The notes beneath the pieces are model-generated. The model did not search any database. It was not told the origin of the DNA and saw only the letters and a program-made list of their open reading frames with translations. The translations under genes and the position numbers were made by a program. 64,000 bases of DNA, from positions 2,225,081 to 2,289,080 of the forward strand of contig NC_009012.1 of the NCBI RefSeq assembly GCF_000015865.1. Reading direction: 5' to 3'. Positions 34,701 to 42,266 of the stretch are shown one piece after another (the stretch's first letter is position 1; every line of letters starts with the position of its first letter). This DNA is from Acetivibrio thermocellus ATCC 27405. Its GTDB lineage: Bacteria; Bacillota; Clostridia; Acetivibrionales; Acetivibrionaceae.

Positions 34701-37321
34701 TTTATGTATCCCCGCGCCACTCCTGCTCCGCCGATATAGAGTTCACCCACAACTCCTATAGGAACCGGTTGTCTATGCTTGTCAAGAACATATGCTTTTA
34801 CATTGGGCAAAGGACGTCCTATAGGCACAACACTTCCGGCATGTTGCGGCAGTTCATCAGGAACCAGGTAAGCCAATGCTGAAACTGTAGTTTCTGTTGG
34901 CCCATAGTGATTCTGTATCATACAACTCGGATTTAATCTGCGAACTTCTTCTATAAGTTCCCATGAACAAGCTTCGCCTGCAAAAACAAGTCTTTTACCG
35001 GGTATAATATCTTCAAAGTTTTGTACTGTTTTCAAAGCTTCAAAATGACTTGGAACCAGTTTCATTGCATCGATCTTATGTTTTCTGAAATAATCTAAAA
35101 ATTTTTCAGGATCCGTAGCTCTCTCATAAGACAAAATATGCAACTGTCCTCCTGTAAAAAGCGGTATAAAAATATTAGTAGTACCCAAATCAGCCGCAAA
35201 ACTTGAAACTATAGCAAAATTTAGCGGTGAGTCTATTTCAAGTTTTCTTATAATCCCCTGTATATAATTTATATAACACCTGTGTTCTACCAGTACGCCC
35301 TTAGGTTTTCCCGTAGTTCCTGATGTAAAAAGGATATATAACAAATCATTATTGGACACTTCAACAGAAGGGTTCTCTTTACTGAAGCTGCAGATTTTTT
35401 TCTGTTCCCTGTCAATACAGATTACATTAAGCCCTTCCATTTGAGGAACGTCTGACAGTAAATCATCTTGAGTTATTAAAATTTTTATCCCTGCCTCTTT
35501 TAAAATAGCTGCAATTCTATCCGAAGGATATTTTATATCAAGCGGAACATAAGCTGCTCCTGACTTCATAATTCCAAACATGCCAACAATCATATCAATG
35601 GATCTATCAAGGAAAAGGCCAATAGCTGTGTTCTTTTTAGCACCTATGTTAATTAAATAATGCGCAAGCTGATTTGCTCTCTCATTAAGTTCTTGATAGG
35701 TGCAATATTCATTCTCAAAAAAAACAGCCGGAGAATCTGGTGTTTTCTCTACCTGTCGTTCGAAAAACTTATGGAGTCCGTTGATGTGAGGGTATGCTAC
35801 ATCATTATCATTCCATTCGTAAAGTACTTTATTTTTCTCTTCCAAAGGCAATATCGGGAGTTCACTTAGGTGCCGTTCAGGATCATTTACCACTCCCTGT
35901 AATAAAACTTTATACTGTTCAATAAGGCGTTTAATTGTACTTTCATCAAATAAGTCCTTGTTATACTCAAAATATCCCTTTATAACTTCACCTTCCTGCC
36001 AAACATACAACTGTAAATCAACATTGGCTGTACTTCCGCCGAGCTCAAAAGGGGATACTTCCAGTCCTTCCAGCCGCATACACACTTTTGACATGTCACT
36101 GAAGTTAAACATTACTTGATAAAATACGTTACGACTCAAATCCCTCTCAGGTTTAAGTTCCTCCACTAATTTCTGGAAGGGAATATCCTGATTTTCGTAA
36201 GCTTCCAATGTAACATTTCGAACACGTTCCAATAAATCCGAAAACGATGGGTCATCACCTGTTTTTGTACATAAAACCAATGTGTTAATAAACAACCCCA
36301 TCAACTTCTCGCAATCCAATTGACTCCTATTGCCTATCGGCGTACCTACAGTTATATTATCCTGGCAGGTGTATCTGTAAAGCAATGTTTTAAAAGCTGC
36401 CAGTAATGTCATAAACAAAGTGCATCTTTTCCTGACAGTCAAAATCTTAATTTCTTTACTAAGAGCAGGCGACAATTCAAAAGGTAAGGCACCACCCCGC
36501 ACAGTTTTTATACTGGGTCTTGGCCTGTCGGTAGGAAGCTCAATAACTTGGACATTCCCGGTCAACTTTTGTCTCCAATAAGTTAATTGCTTTTCGATAA
36601 CTTCATTATTAAGTTTTTTATGCTGCCATACGACATAATCTGCATACTGCACTTCGAGTTGGGGTAAATTATATTCTCTACCCGAAATGAGTGCATTATA
36701 TATCTCCGACAGCTCATTGCAGAAAATACCGGTAGACCATCCATCGAAAATAATATGGTGAACAGTAACTACAAAAATATGTTCAGTTTGAGATTTGCAA
36801 ATCAACAGAAACCGGATGAGCGGTCCTTTAGTCAGGTCAAACAACCGGTTTGCTTCATTCCGGGCACTTTCAAGTGCAAGTTTTTCACAGTCTTCCCCGG
36901 TAATGTGCGAAATATCTATAATATTCAACTCAACCTTAGAATACGGGCTAATTACTTGAAACGGTTCTCCGTTTATTTCCTGAAAAGTTGTACGTAACAC
37001 TTCATGTCTGTTAATTATTATTTCGAGAGATTTTTTCAATGCTTCTTTATTAAGTGTCCCAACAAGTCTGTAGGCTAACGGAATGTTATATGAAGAATTG
37101 TTCGGGTCTAACTGGTTTATAAACCACAACCCTTGTTGAAAATAAGACAGCGGAAAATAATTGATACATCCTTTTTCTCTATGACACAAAGTTATTTTGT
37201 CTTCTTCATTCTGAATTTCTCTTTTGTTATTTTGCTTTTTTAATAACTGCATAATCAATTCCCTTTTTTCTACAGGTAATTGATTAATCCGCTCCTTTAT
37301 ATTGCTGTTCAAATTCATCAC
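31751..37321 (-). CDS. NRPS module fused to thioesterase and MFS exporter (C-A-PCP-TE-MFS)
   Basis: 1856 residues. Condensation domain about 50-485 with intact HHIIFDG (188-194). Adenylation domain about 515-1015: LFTSGTTGKPKG core, YGPTETT, TGDLVRYLPDG and NGKVDYKSL with the catalytic Lys. In the substrate pocket SSFAADLG (706-713) replaces the usual xFDxS, so the amino-binding Asp is absent. PCP with phosphopantetheine Ser1065 in DLGGESFKAM. Thioesterase about 1122-1370 of the type II-like fold, with IPYGGGSA, nucleophile Cys1196 in YGQCVGGA instead of Ser, Asp near 1315 and His1345. After a charged linker an entire MFS transporter (about 1402-1830, 10-12 spans, with AGAVADRWDRRK between spans 2 and 3). 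No frame break was found in between. Start GTG or the next ATG. Confidence 0.93.
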   Translation of the reverse strand: MMNLNSNIKERINQLPVEKRELIMQLLKKQNNKREIQNEEDKITLCHREKGCINYFPLSYFQQGLWFINQLDPNNSSYNIPLAYRLVGTLNKEALKKSLEIIINRHEVLRTTFQEINGEPFQVISPYSKVELNIIDISHITGEDCEKLALESARNEANRLFDLTKGPLIRFLLICKSQTEHIFVVTVHHIIFDGWSTGIFCNELSEIYNALISGREYNLPQLEVQYADYVVWQHKKLNNEVIEKQLTYWRQKLTGNVQVIELPTDRPRPSIKTVRGGALPFELSPALSKEIKILTVRKRCTLFMTLLAAFKTLLYRYTCQDNITVGTPIGNRSQLDCEKLMGLFINTLVLCTKTGDDPSFSDLLERVRNVTLEAYENQDIPFQKLVEELKPERDLSRNVFYQVMFNFSDMSKVCMRLEGLEVSPFELGGSTANVDLQLYVWQEGEVIKGYFEYNKDLFDESTIKRLIEQYKVLLQGVVNDPERHLSELPILPLEEKNKVLYEWNDNDVAYPHINGLHKFFERQVEKTPDSPAVFFENEYCTYQELNERANQLAHYLINIGAKKNTAIGLFLDRSIDMIVGMFGIMKSGAAYVPLDIKYPSDRIAAILKEAGIKILITQDDLLSDVPQMEGLNVICIDREQKKICSFSKENPSVEVSNNDLLYILFTSGTTGKPKGVLVEHRCYINYIQGIIRKLEIDSPLNFAIVSSFAADLGTTNIFIPLFTGGQLHILSYERATDPEKFLDYFRKHKIDAMKLVPSHFEALKTVQNFEDIIPGKRLVFAGEACSWELIEEVRRLNPSCMIQNHYGPTETTVSALAYLVPDELPQHAGSVVPIGRPLPNVKAYVLDKHRQPVPIGVVGELYIGGAGVARGYINEPEMTKQKFIPNPFHPGPSSYMYRTGDLVRYLPDGNIEFLGRIDRQIKIRGYRIDPEEIEHAIKEHSVVRDAVVTVRGNSEKSNKLVAYLVLDKKAEGNLDISEIRRYLKKKLPEYMRPSSFTVLDSIPLNTNGKVDYKSLPEPSEDIIEDDNYVAPRNELEEKIASIWKETLEISRVGIDDNFFDLGGESFKAMSVVRKISPSLSVIDLFKYPTIRELSDYISNKQKEEKREILHELTKHVSKEKKQMNLICIPYGGGSAVAYQPLANEIPENWSLYAVQIPGRDFSRPHEKPESLEKVAEMCISEIKEKVTGPIVLYGQCVGGALAIKLAYMMEEQGMELVGVIEAGNFPSPRLPGKWFELWSKIFPRDRWISNRLYKEILKSIGAPIGGSNNEAEQDFIIRSLRHDSREAEDYYTKMFSTENLKKLKAPITCVVGERDRTTEFYQERYKEWEHFSNCVNLRVIENAGHFFQKHQADILAQIIVDQVEKWKNIRSSEFVEEALEETVDKKKVKTSIFDKANVKPSMKLFLFIALGQIVSMFGTSLTGFALGYWIYKETGSVSYYTLISVCTLLPNILISPIAGAVADRWDRRKIMIISDTFAAMGTLAIALLLWSGRLEIWHIYISTTISSIAGAFQRPAFLAAIAQITPKQYLGQANGIAQMGSASGSMLAPIIGGMLASSINLYGILLIDFISFLFSVVPLLLVAFPNYMFKKREEPFIEEIKGGWNYIIKRKCLIIMIGFFIVTNFFMSLSTVLVTPVVLAFASVETMGIVTSANGFGLIVGSIIMSLWGGTKRRADGMIGYVILSGICLILIGIRPSVVLATIGLFGFGLSIAFIDTHWQILIQSKVGLELQARVFSINEMLAFIMRPLAFFLAGPLSDKVFEPFMAGEGNLATKISMIIGSGEGRGMGLILVLSGIILTIWGIMGFNYRPLRFMEDVLPDAIPDPVILKDKNKIQELADMQLLKTIQNDRKRAKI

Positions 37322-37382
37322 CCATTATTTCAGTTTTTTTGCTGAAGTTCCGATTCCGGCTTTAGCCGAACCAGGCTGTTTA

Positions 37383-38615
37383 TCACGTTGTCTGTAATAA
37401 ACTAATGTCCTTAAGCAAAAATTCCTCATTATTAACAGTCTCTTCAATTAAACAGCAGATTTCATTCATAGTGTTTTGAAGAGATACTTTTTTTGAGAAT
37501 AATTTACAGCGTTCTCTAAAGGAAGAAGCCGTAATTTTTTGAAGTGCATCAACCATAATTTCAGGTTTCCATTTTATAGGGGGTAGATATTCGGCAATAC
37601 CAAGTTTTTTTAAGCATAAAGCATTATAAGGCCTGTCAAGATAATACGGAAGCACCAATTGTGGCACTCCTGCCGCAATTGCTCCACTCAATGTTCCCAT
37701 GCCTCCATGATGAATTACTGCTGATGTATATGGAAATATTTTATTTAAAGGAAGTTCTCTAAACCACTTTACTTTATCGGGAAGCTCTTTGGGTAATAAT
37801 TCCTCATACCGTGTTACCAAAATACCCTTACGTCCGGAAAGTCTGCAAGTCTCAACACATAAGGGATAAAACTCCGGACGAATCGTTTTACTGGTGCCTC
37901 CGGTTATAACAACAGGTGGCTCGTCTCCAAGCAAATCTTCCATTAAATCTGGAGGTAAATTATCAAATCTCTCATTATATGACAGTGGAAAACCTACATT
38001 TATCACTTCTGCGGGCCATTCTTCAATTGGCTCGGCAAACCAATCAGGCCACAGAGCAATTTGCCGTTTGGGACTGCTTTGCCACGCCAGCCAGCTCTTT
38101 ACCGGTGCGAGGTTTAGCTCTTTTCGCAACAAATTCAACTCATTTGCCAATAATTTGCCAAGCATCATTTCATAACTAACCATGCTTAACATTTCGCTTG
38201 GAGCCATAAATACACATACCAAAGGAATATTGAGTTTTTCCGCTGCAAGATATGCTGCAACACTGGAACGGTTTTTTGCTACCAAGACAGTATCCGTTGT
38301 ATTGCAATGTGCAATCACTTTTTTAAATTCACGAAGCCGTACCTCAATACTTTCATACTTTTTTTTATATCTTTCAAGTGCACATGGATTTCTTAACGGG
38401 TCCAATTCTTCTTTCATATCTTCCAACATCTGCCTATGTTGTTCCGGAGAATCCCATGCCTCAAAATCCAGCCCTTGACTTTTTGCCATGTTTTTATAAT
38501 AACAATGTGTGATAAGCGTTACCCTGTGTCCCCTTTTTCTAAGTTCACTTCCGATTTTTATAAACGGAAGTACATCTCCATCGGTCCAATGAGTTGTAAT
38601 TACTATATTAGCCAT
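37383..38615 (-). CDS. GT1-family glycosyltransferase (MGT/UGT type), second of a pair
   Basis: 410 residues. GT-B fold: the N-terminal half begins NIVITTHWTDGDVLPFI (acceptor side, with His15-type catalytic position ITTHW), and the C-terminal nucleotide-sugar half has VIHHGGMGTLSGAIAAGVPQLVLP, the HHGGxGT motif of UDP/TDP-sugar glycosyltransferases acting on small molecules. It starts 30 bp after its paralogue and ends 61 bp before the NRPS. A small GC hairpin (about 37350-37376) lies in that gap. RBS weak, consistent with translational coupling to the gene before. The acceptor is presumably the peptide product. Confidence 0.9.
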   Translation of the reverse strand: MANIVITTHWTDGDVLPFIKIGSELRKRGHRVTLITHCYYKNMAKSQGLDFEAWDSPEQHRQMLEDMKEELDPLRNPCALERYKKKYESIEVRLREFKKVIAHCNTTDTVLVAKNRSSVAAYLAAEKLNIPLVCVFMAPSEMLSMVSYEMMLGKLLANELNLLRKELNLAPVKSWLAWQSSPKRQIALWPDWFAEPIEEWPAEVINVGFPLSYNERFDNLPPDLMEDLLGDEPPVVITGGTSKTIRPEFYPLCVETCRLSGRKGILVTRYEELLPKELPDKVKWFRELPLNKIFPYTSAVIHHGGMGTLSGAIAAGVPQLVLPYYLDRPYNALCLKKLGIAEYLPPIKWKPEIMVDALQKITASSFRERCKLFSKKVSLQNTMNEICCLIEETVNNEEFLLKDISLLQTT

Positions 38616-38645
38616 AATTATATATTTACACCCGACTTTTCAACT

Positions 38646-39857
38646 CTAATTCGATATTAAAAAATCATTATTCCCGATTACTTGTTCAATTGCTCTGCAT
38701 ATGTTGCTTTCTGAATCTTCCTGCCTGATATATTGGGAAAATTTTAAGCAACGACTTCTATAATCCTGACTCATTAATGTTGTTAATTTTGCCGCCAATA
38801 AATGCGGTTTCCACCTTAATGGAGGCAACAATTCCGCAATTCCCAATCCCCTTAACCGATGTGCATTATCAGGTCCGTCAGTCAAATGAGGTAATATCAA
38901 TTGAGGAATGCCTGCCGCTGTTGCTTCACTCGTCGTTCCAATGCCTCCATGGTGAATAACCGCATCCACATGCGGCAACAAGCTTCTAATTGATAACTTT
39001 TGAAATCGTTTTACATTATCAGGTAACGGTTTGGGAACCAATTCATCATAAAGTGTCACCAGAATTCCGGTTTTGCCAAGTATTCTGCATGCTTCAGAAG
39101 CAACCTCATAAAACTCCGGTCTAATCATTTTACTTGTGCCGGCTGTAATTAAAATGGGTTTTGAATCTCCATTCAGCATTTCCACAATTTCAGGGGGTAA
39201 TTCTTCTTTATCTCCAGCTTCTTCCACATAAAAACCTACACAAATCAATCCAGAAGGCCATGTTTCATCAGGATGTGCGAACCATTCAGGCCACAGTCCC
39301 AGTTTTCGTTTTGGAGAACATATCCAAGATGTCCAGCATTCTATCGGCTTTAGATTTAATGCTTTGCGAATTTCATTGACAGTTTTCTTCATAATATCTC
39401 CAAATATTTCTTCATGTATTTGCAAATGGGAAATGTAATTTGGAGCTAAAAACACACTTACAACTGGTATATTAAATTTTTCTGCTGCAAGGAGGGCGGA
39501 AATCGCTGAACGATGCCTTGCCAATATTACAGTATCTTTTTTTGAACAATACTCTGATATCTTTCTATATTCCATAAGAGTTTTTTCATTGTTATGATGC
39601 CTGCCGTAAAATGTAAGCATTCCATCTAAATTGCGCAGAGGATCCACTAAAAGCGGCAGGTCATTCATCAACTGTTCATATTCATCCGGGCTGTCCCATG
39701 GTACAAACTTCATTCCGTCCTGTTCTACAATATTTTTATATATACAATGAGTAAATATAGTTACATCATGTCCTCGTCTCTTTAAAGCTTTTCCTATTCT
39801 TATAAACGGATATACATCGCCGCCCGTCCAATGCGTGGCAATTAATATATTGGCCAT
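38646..39857 (-). CDS. GT1-family glycosyltransferase (MGT/UGT type), first of a pair
   Basis: 403 residues, paralogue of the next gene, with NILIATHWTGGDVYPFIRIGK at the N-terminus and VIHHGGIGTTSEATAAGIPQLILP as sugar-nucleotide motif. Start ATG 39857 behind GGGGAGAAAA; the frame extends 9 codons upstream without RBS. Two close paralogues in tandem suggest addition of two sugars or of sugars at two positions. 105 bp after the A-PCP gene. Confidence 0.9.
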   Translation of the reverse strand: MANILIATHWTGGDVYPFIRIGKALKRRGHDVTIFTHCIYKNIVEQDGMKFVPWDSPDEYEQLMNDLPLLVDPLRNLDGMLTFYGRHHNNEKTLMEYRKISEYCSKKDTVILARHRSAISALLAAEKFNIPVVSVFLAPNYISHLQIHEEIFGDIMKKTVNEIRKALNLKPIECWTSWICSPKRKLGLWPEWFAHPDETWPSGLICVGFYVEEAGDKEELPPEIVEMLNGDSKPILITAGTSKMIRPEFYEVASEACRILGKTGILVTLYDELVPKPLPDNVKRFQKLSIRSLLPHVDAVIHHGGIGTTSEATAAGIPQLILPHLTDGPDNAHRLRGLGIAELLPPLRWKPHLLAAKLTTLMSQDYRSRCLKFSQYIRQEDSESNICRAIEQVIGNNDFLISN

Positions 39858-39962
39858 AATATTTTCTCCCCAAAAAATACACAAAACTTTATAAATTTGC
39901 AGAGCAATTACATGTTTAATTACATGTTTATAAAAATAAAATGTATAAATTATAGTTCTTTA

Positions 39963-41840
39963 TCAGCCAACCGTTCGTTCTACTTCTTCCAGGATAGCTT
40001 CCAAATCCTTGTTGTCAGTTTCCTCAAGAAATTTGTTCTCAATAAGTTTTACCATATCTGCCACTGTTAATCCTGATGTCAGAACTTCCATCAAAGACAG
40101 CTTAATTCCGAAAGTATCGTTAATACGCAAAGTTAAGCGGTTGGCCAAAAGCGAATGTCCCCCAAGTTCCATAAAATTATCATATATTCCAATATCATCA
40201 ATCTTCAATAAATCCGACCATATTTTTGCAACTTCCTTTTCAAGTGAAGTAGAAGGCGCTACATATCCATCTCTTTGAACATCCAATTTGTAATCAAAAT
40301 TCTGTAATGATTTTCTGTCTACCTTCCCGTTGGGTGTAAGTGGAAACTCATCGATTTGAACAAAGAAGCTTGGAATCATATAATCAGGCAAAGTATTTTT
40401 TAAGAAGGAACGCATATCCTCACTGGACGGGACCTGCTCTGATTTTGTTCTGAAATAAGCTACTATGTGTTGATCTCCCTCGCCATTGTCCTTAACAACA
40501 ACGGCCTGCTGCACCCATGGATGCTTTTCAATGGCAGATTCAATTTCTCCCAATTCAATTCTAAAACCCCTGAGTTTTATCTGAAAGTCCGCTCGTCCAA
40601 GATACTCAATTGAACCATCAGGTAAAAAACGTGCAAGATCTCCCGTTTTGCAAATGCGATCTGATTGGTTGTCACTAAATGGGTTCTGGATATATTTTTC
40701 GCTCGTTAATTCAGGCTTGCCAAAATATCCTCTGCCTACTCCATCACCACCTATATAAAGTTCTCCGACCTCTCCAAAAGGTACAGGCTTAAGATCTTCA
40801 TCCAAAATATATGCTTGAGTGTTATCAATCGGATAACCTATTGGTACCGGCCCATCGCCTGAAGTAACTTTTGAAATCACGGAATATACTGTCAGTTCAG
40901 TTAAACCATACATATTCCAAACAACGGCACCCTTTTCATTAAGTTGGTTGACCAACTCTCTGGGCAATGCTTCTCCACCGCAAAGTATTTTTAATTGTTT
41001 ATTTCCTTTCCAGCCAGATTCTAAAAGCATGCGCCATGTAGACGGTGTTGCTTGCATGACAGTAATAGAGTTTTCTTCTAATGCCTGGATAAGTTTTGTC
41101 CCATTCTTTGCAATACAGTCTCCGACCATAATAATGGAAGCACCTGCTGAAAGCGGTACAAAGATGTCGAAAACAGACATATCAAAAGATAGTGCCGAAA
41201 CAGAAAGCAAACGATCTTCACATGTCATTCCAGGTTCTTTAAGCATGGAGTGTATAAGATTAACCAATGCACCATGGCTTATCTCAACTCCCTTAGGAGT
41301 GCCGGTTGAACCGGAAGTATAAATTATGTAAACCAAATTATCGTAATTAATGTTGCAGTCTGGATTTTCTTTACTCTCTTTAGATATTCTTTCCCAATCC
41401 AAATCCATATTAACCACAGTTACATTACTATCGGGTACTATATCGAGGAAAGAAGATTTGGTAATCAACACAGGCATCTTAGAATCATTTATCATATAAT
41501 TTAAGCGTTCCTTTGGATATGCCGGTTCAAGTGGTATATATGCCCCACCTGCTTTCAGTACTCCCAGAATTGCGATAATAACGTCAATAGACCGTTCCAT
41601 AAGTATACCCACAGGTACCTCATAACTAACTCCTAATTTTTGTAAATACCTGGCTACTTGATTAGATTTGCTGTTTAGTTCGGAATAAGATATCTTTTCA
41701 TTTTCATAGTAAGCCGCTATACAATCAGGAAATTTTTCAGCCTGGTTTTCAAATAAACGATGAGCCGGCATTAATGGATACTTGCATATTCTTCCACTTT
41801 GCCCTTTCTCATTTTGGTTATTTACAGCACAATTATTCAA
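39963..41840 (-). CDS. NRPS loading module (adenylation-PCP)
   Basis: 625 residues. Adenylation domain about 20-535 with YIIYTSGSTGTPKG, SALSFDMSVFDIF, MYGLTELT, GDLARFLPDG, RGFRIELGE and NGKVDRKSL. PCP about 540-610 with phosphopantetheine Ser about 563 in LGGHSLLANR, then a short acidic C-terminal tail that could be a docking element. There is no condensation, epimerisation or MbtH. By position against GrsA, pocket residues read D-M-F-Q-L-G-M-V-Y-K, which from memory is nearest to glycine codes (DILQLGLIWK type); low confidence in substrate. First gene of the operon. TTG start with AAGGGGG upstream. Confidence 0.92.
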   Translation of the reverse strand: MNNCAVNNQNEKGQSGRICKYPLMPAHRLFENQAEKFPDCIAAYYENEKISYSELNSKSNQVARYLQKLGVSYEVPVGILMERSIDVIIAILGVLKAGGAYIPLEPAYPKERLNYMINDSKMPVLITKSSFLDIVPDSNVTVVNMDLDWERISKESKENPDCNINYDNLVYIIYTSGSTGTPKGVEISHGALVNLIHSMLKEPGMTCEDRLLSVSALSFDMSVFDIFVPLSAGASIIMVGDCIAKNGTKLIQALEENSITVMQATPSTWRMLLESGWKGNKQLKILCGGEALPRELVNQLNEKGAVVWNMYGLTELTVYSVISKVTSGDGPVPIGYPIDNTQAYILDEDLKPVPFGEVGELYIGGDGVGRGYFGKPELTSEKYIQNPFSDNQSDRICKTGDLARFLPDGSIEYLGRADFQIKLRGFRIELGEIESAIEKHPWVQQAVVVKDNGEGDQHIVAYFRTKSEQVPSSEDMRSFLKNTLPDYMIPSFFVQIDEFPLTPNGKVDRKSLQNFDYKLDVQRDGYVAPSTSLEKEVAKIWSDLLKIDDIGIYDNFMELGGHSLLANRLTLRINDTFGIKLSLMEVLTSGLTVADMVKLIENKFLEETDNKDLEAILEEVERTVG

Positions 41841-42266
41841 TTTAATTACCCCCTTAAAAAAATAAATAGTAAAAACAATAAATTACTTACTCCCATAGAA
41901 AGTAAAAAAACATTTAATGCAAAGAACGCCAGATGCCATAAAATAAAAATTGGAAGGATGGTCGTGTCAAAGCTGTGATAAATCAATTAACTTATTTATC
42001 ATTATATAATGAATTTAAAACAATCAGATTGAACACTAAATGAAATCTGCCGGAATAAATTTTGAACAAAAATTGACTCAAATATTTAATTACTCAAAAA
42101 TGTTGACATAAAAAAACTCCTCCTTGGATATTATTTTGTAATTCTTGCCAAGAAGGAGACTTTTCATTCTCTTATACACGAAATTTTCAACATTCTCATA
42201 AGATTTTTGATTATCTTATACATAGGTTTCAAACGTTTAATTAAAGTTTTCTTAAAATGAATTACT
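41841..42266. other. Intergenic region with promoter of the NRPS operon
   Basis: 426 bp. It holds the terminator of the upstream stalk-TPR operon (42109-42158). Between it and 41840 the minus strand carries a TATAAT (about 42003-42008) and AT-rich sequence that may be the operon promoter, with a long untranslated leader of about 150 bp. I recognise no riboswitch. Confidence 0.45.
42109..42158 (-). terminator. Terminator of the stalk-TPR operon
   Basis: On the minus strand CTCCTTCTTGG pairs with CCAAGGAGGAG around a loop of about 20 bases and is followed by seven T residues. Located about 110 bp after the stop of the last TPR gene. Confidence 0.8.

Noticed and set aside
37350-37380. GC hairpin between the second glycosyltransferase and the NRPS as a terminator
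   Set aside because: No T-run follows on the minus strand, and the gene order suggests read-through; perhaps an attenuating or stability element at most.
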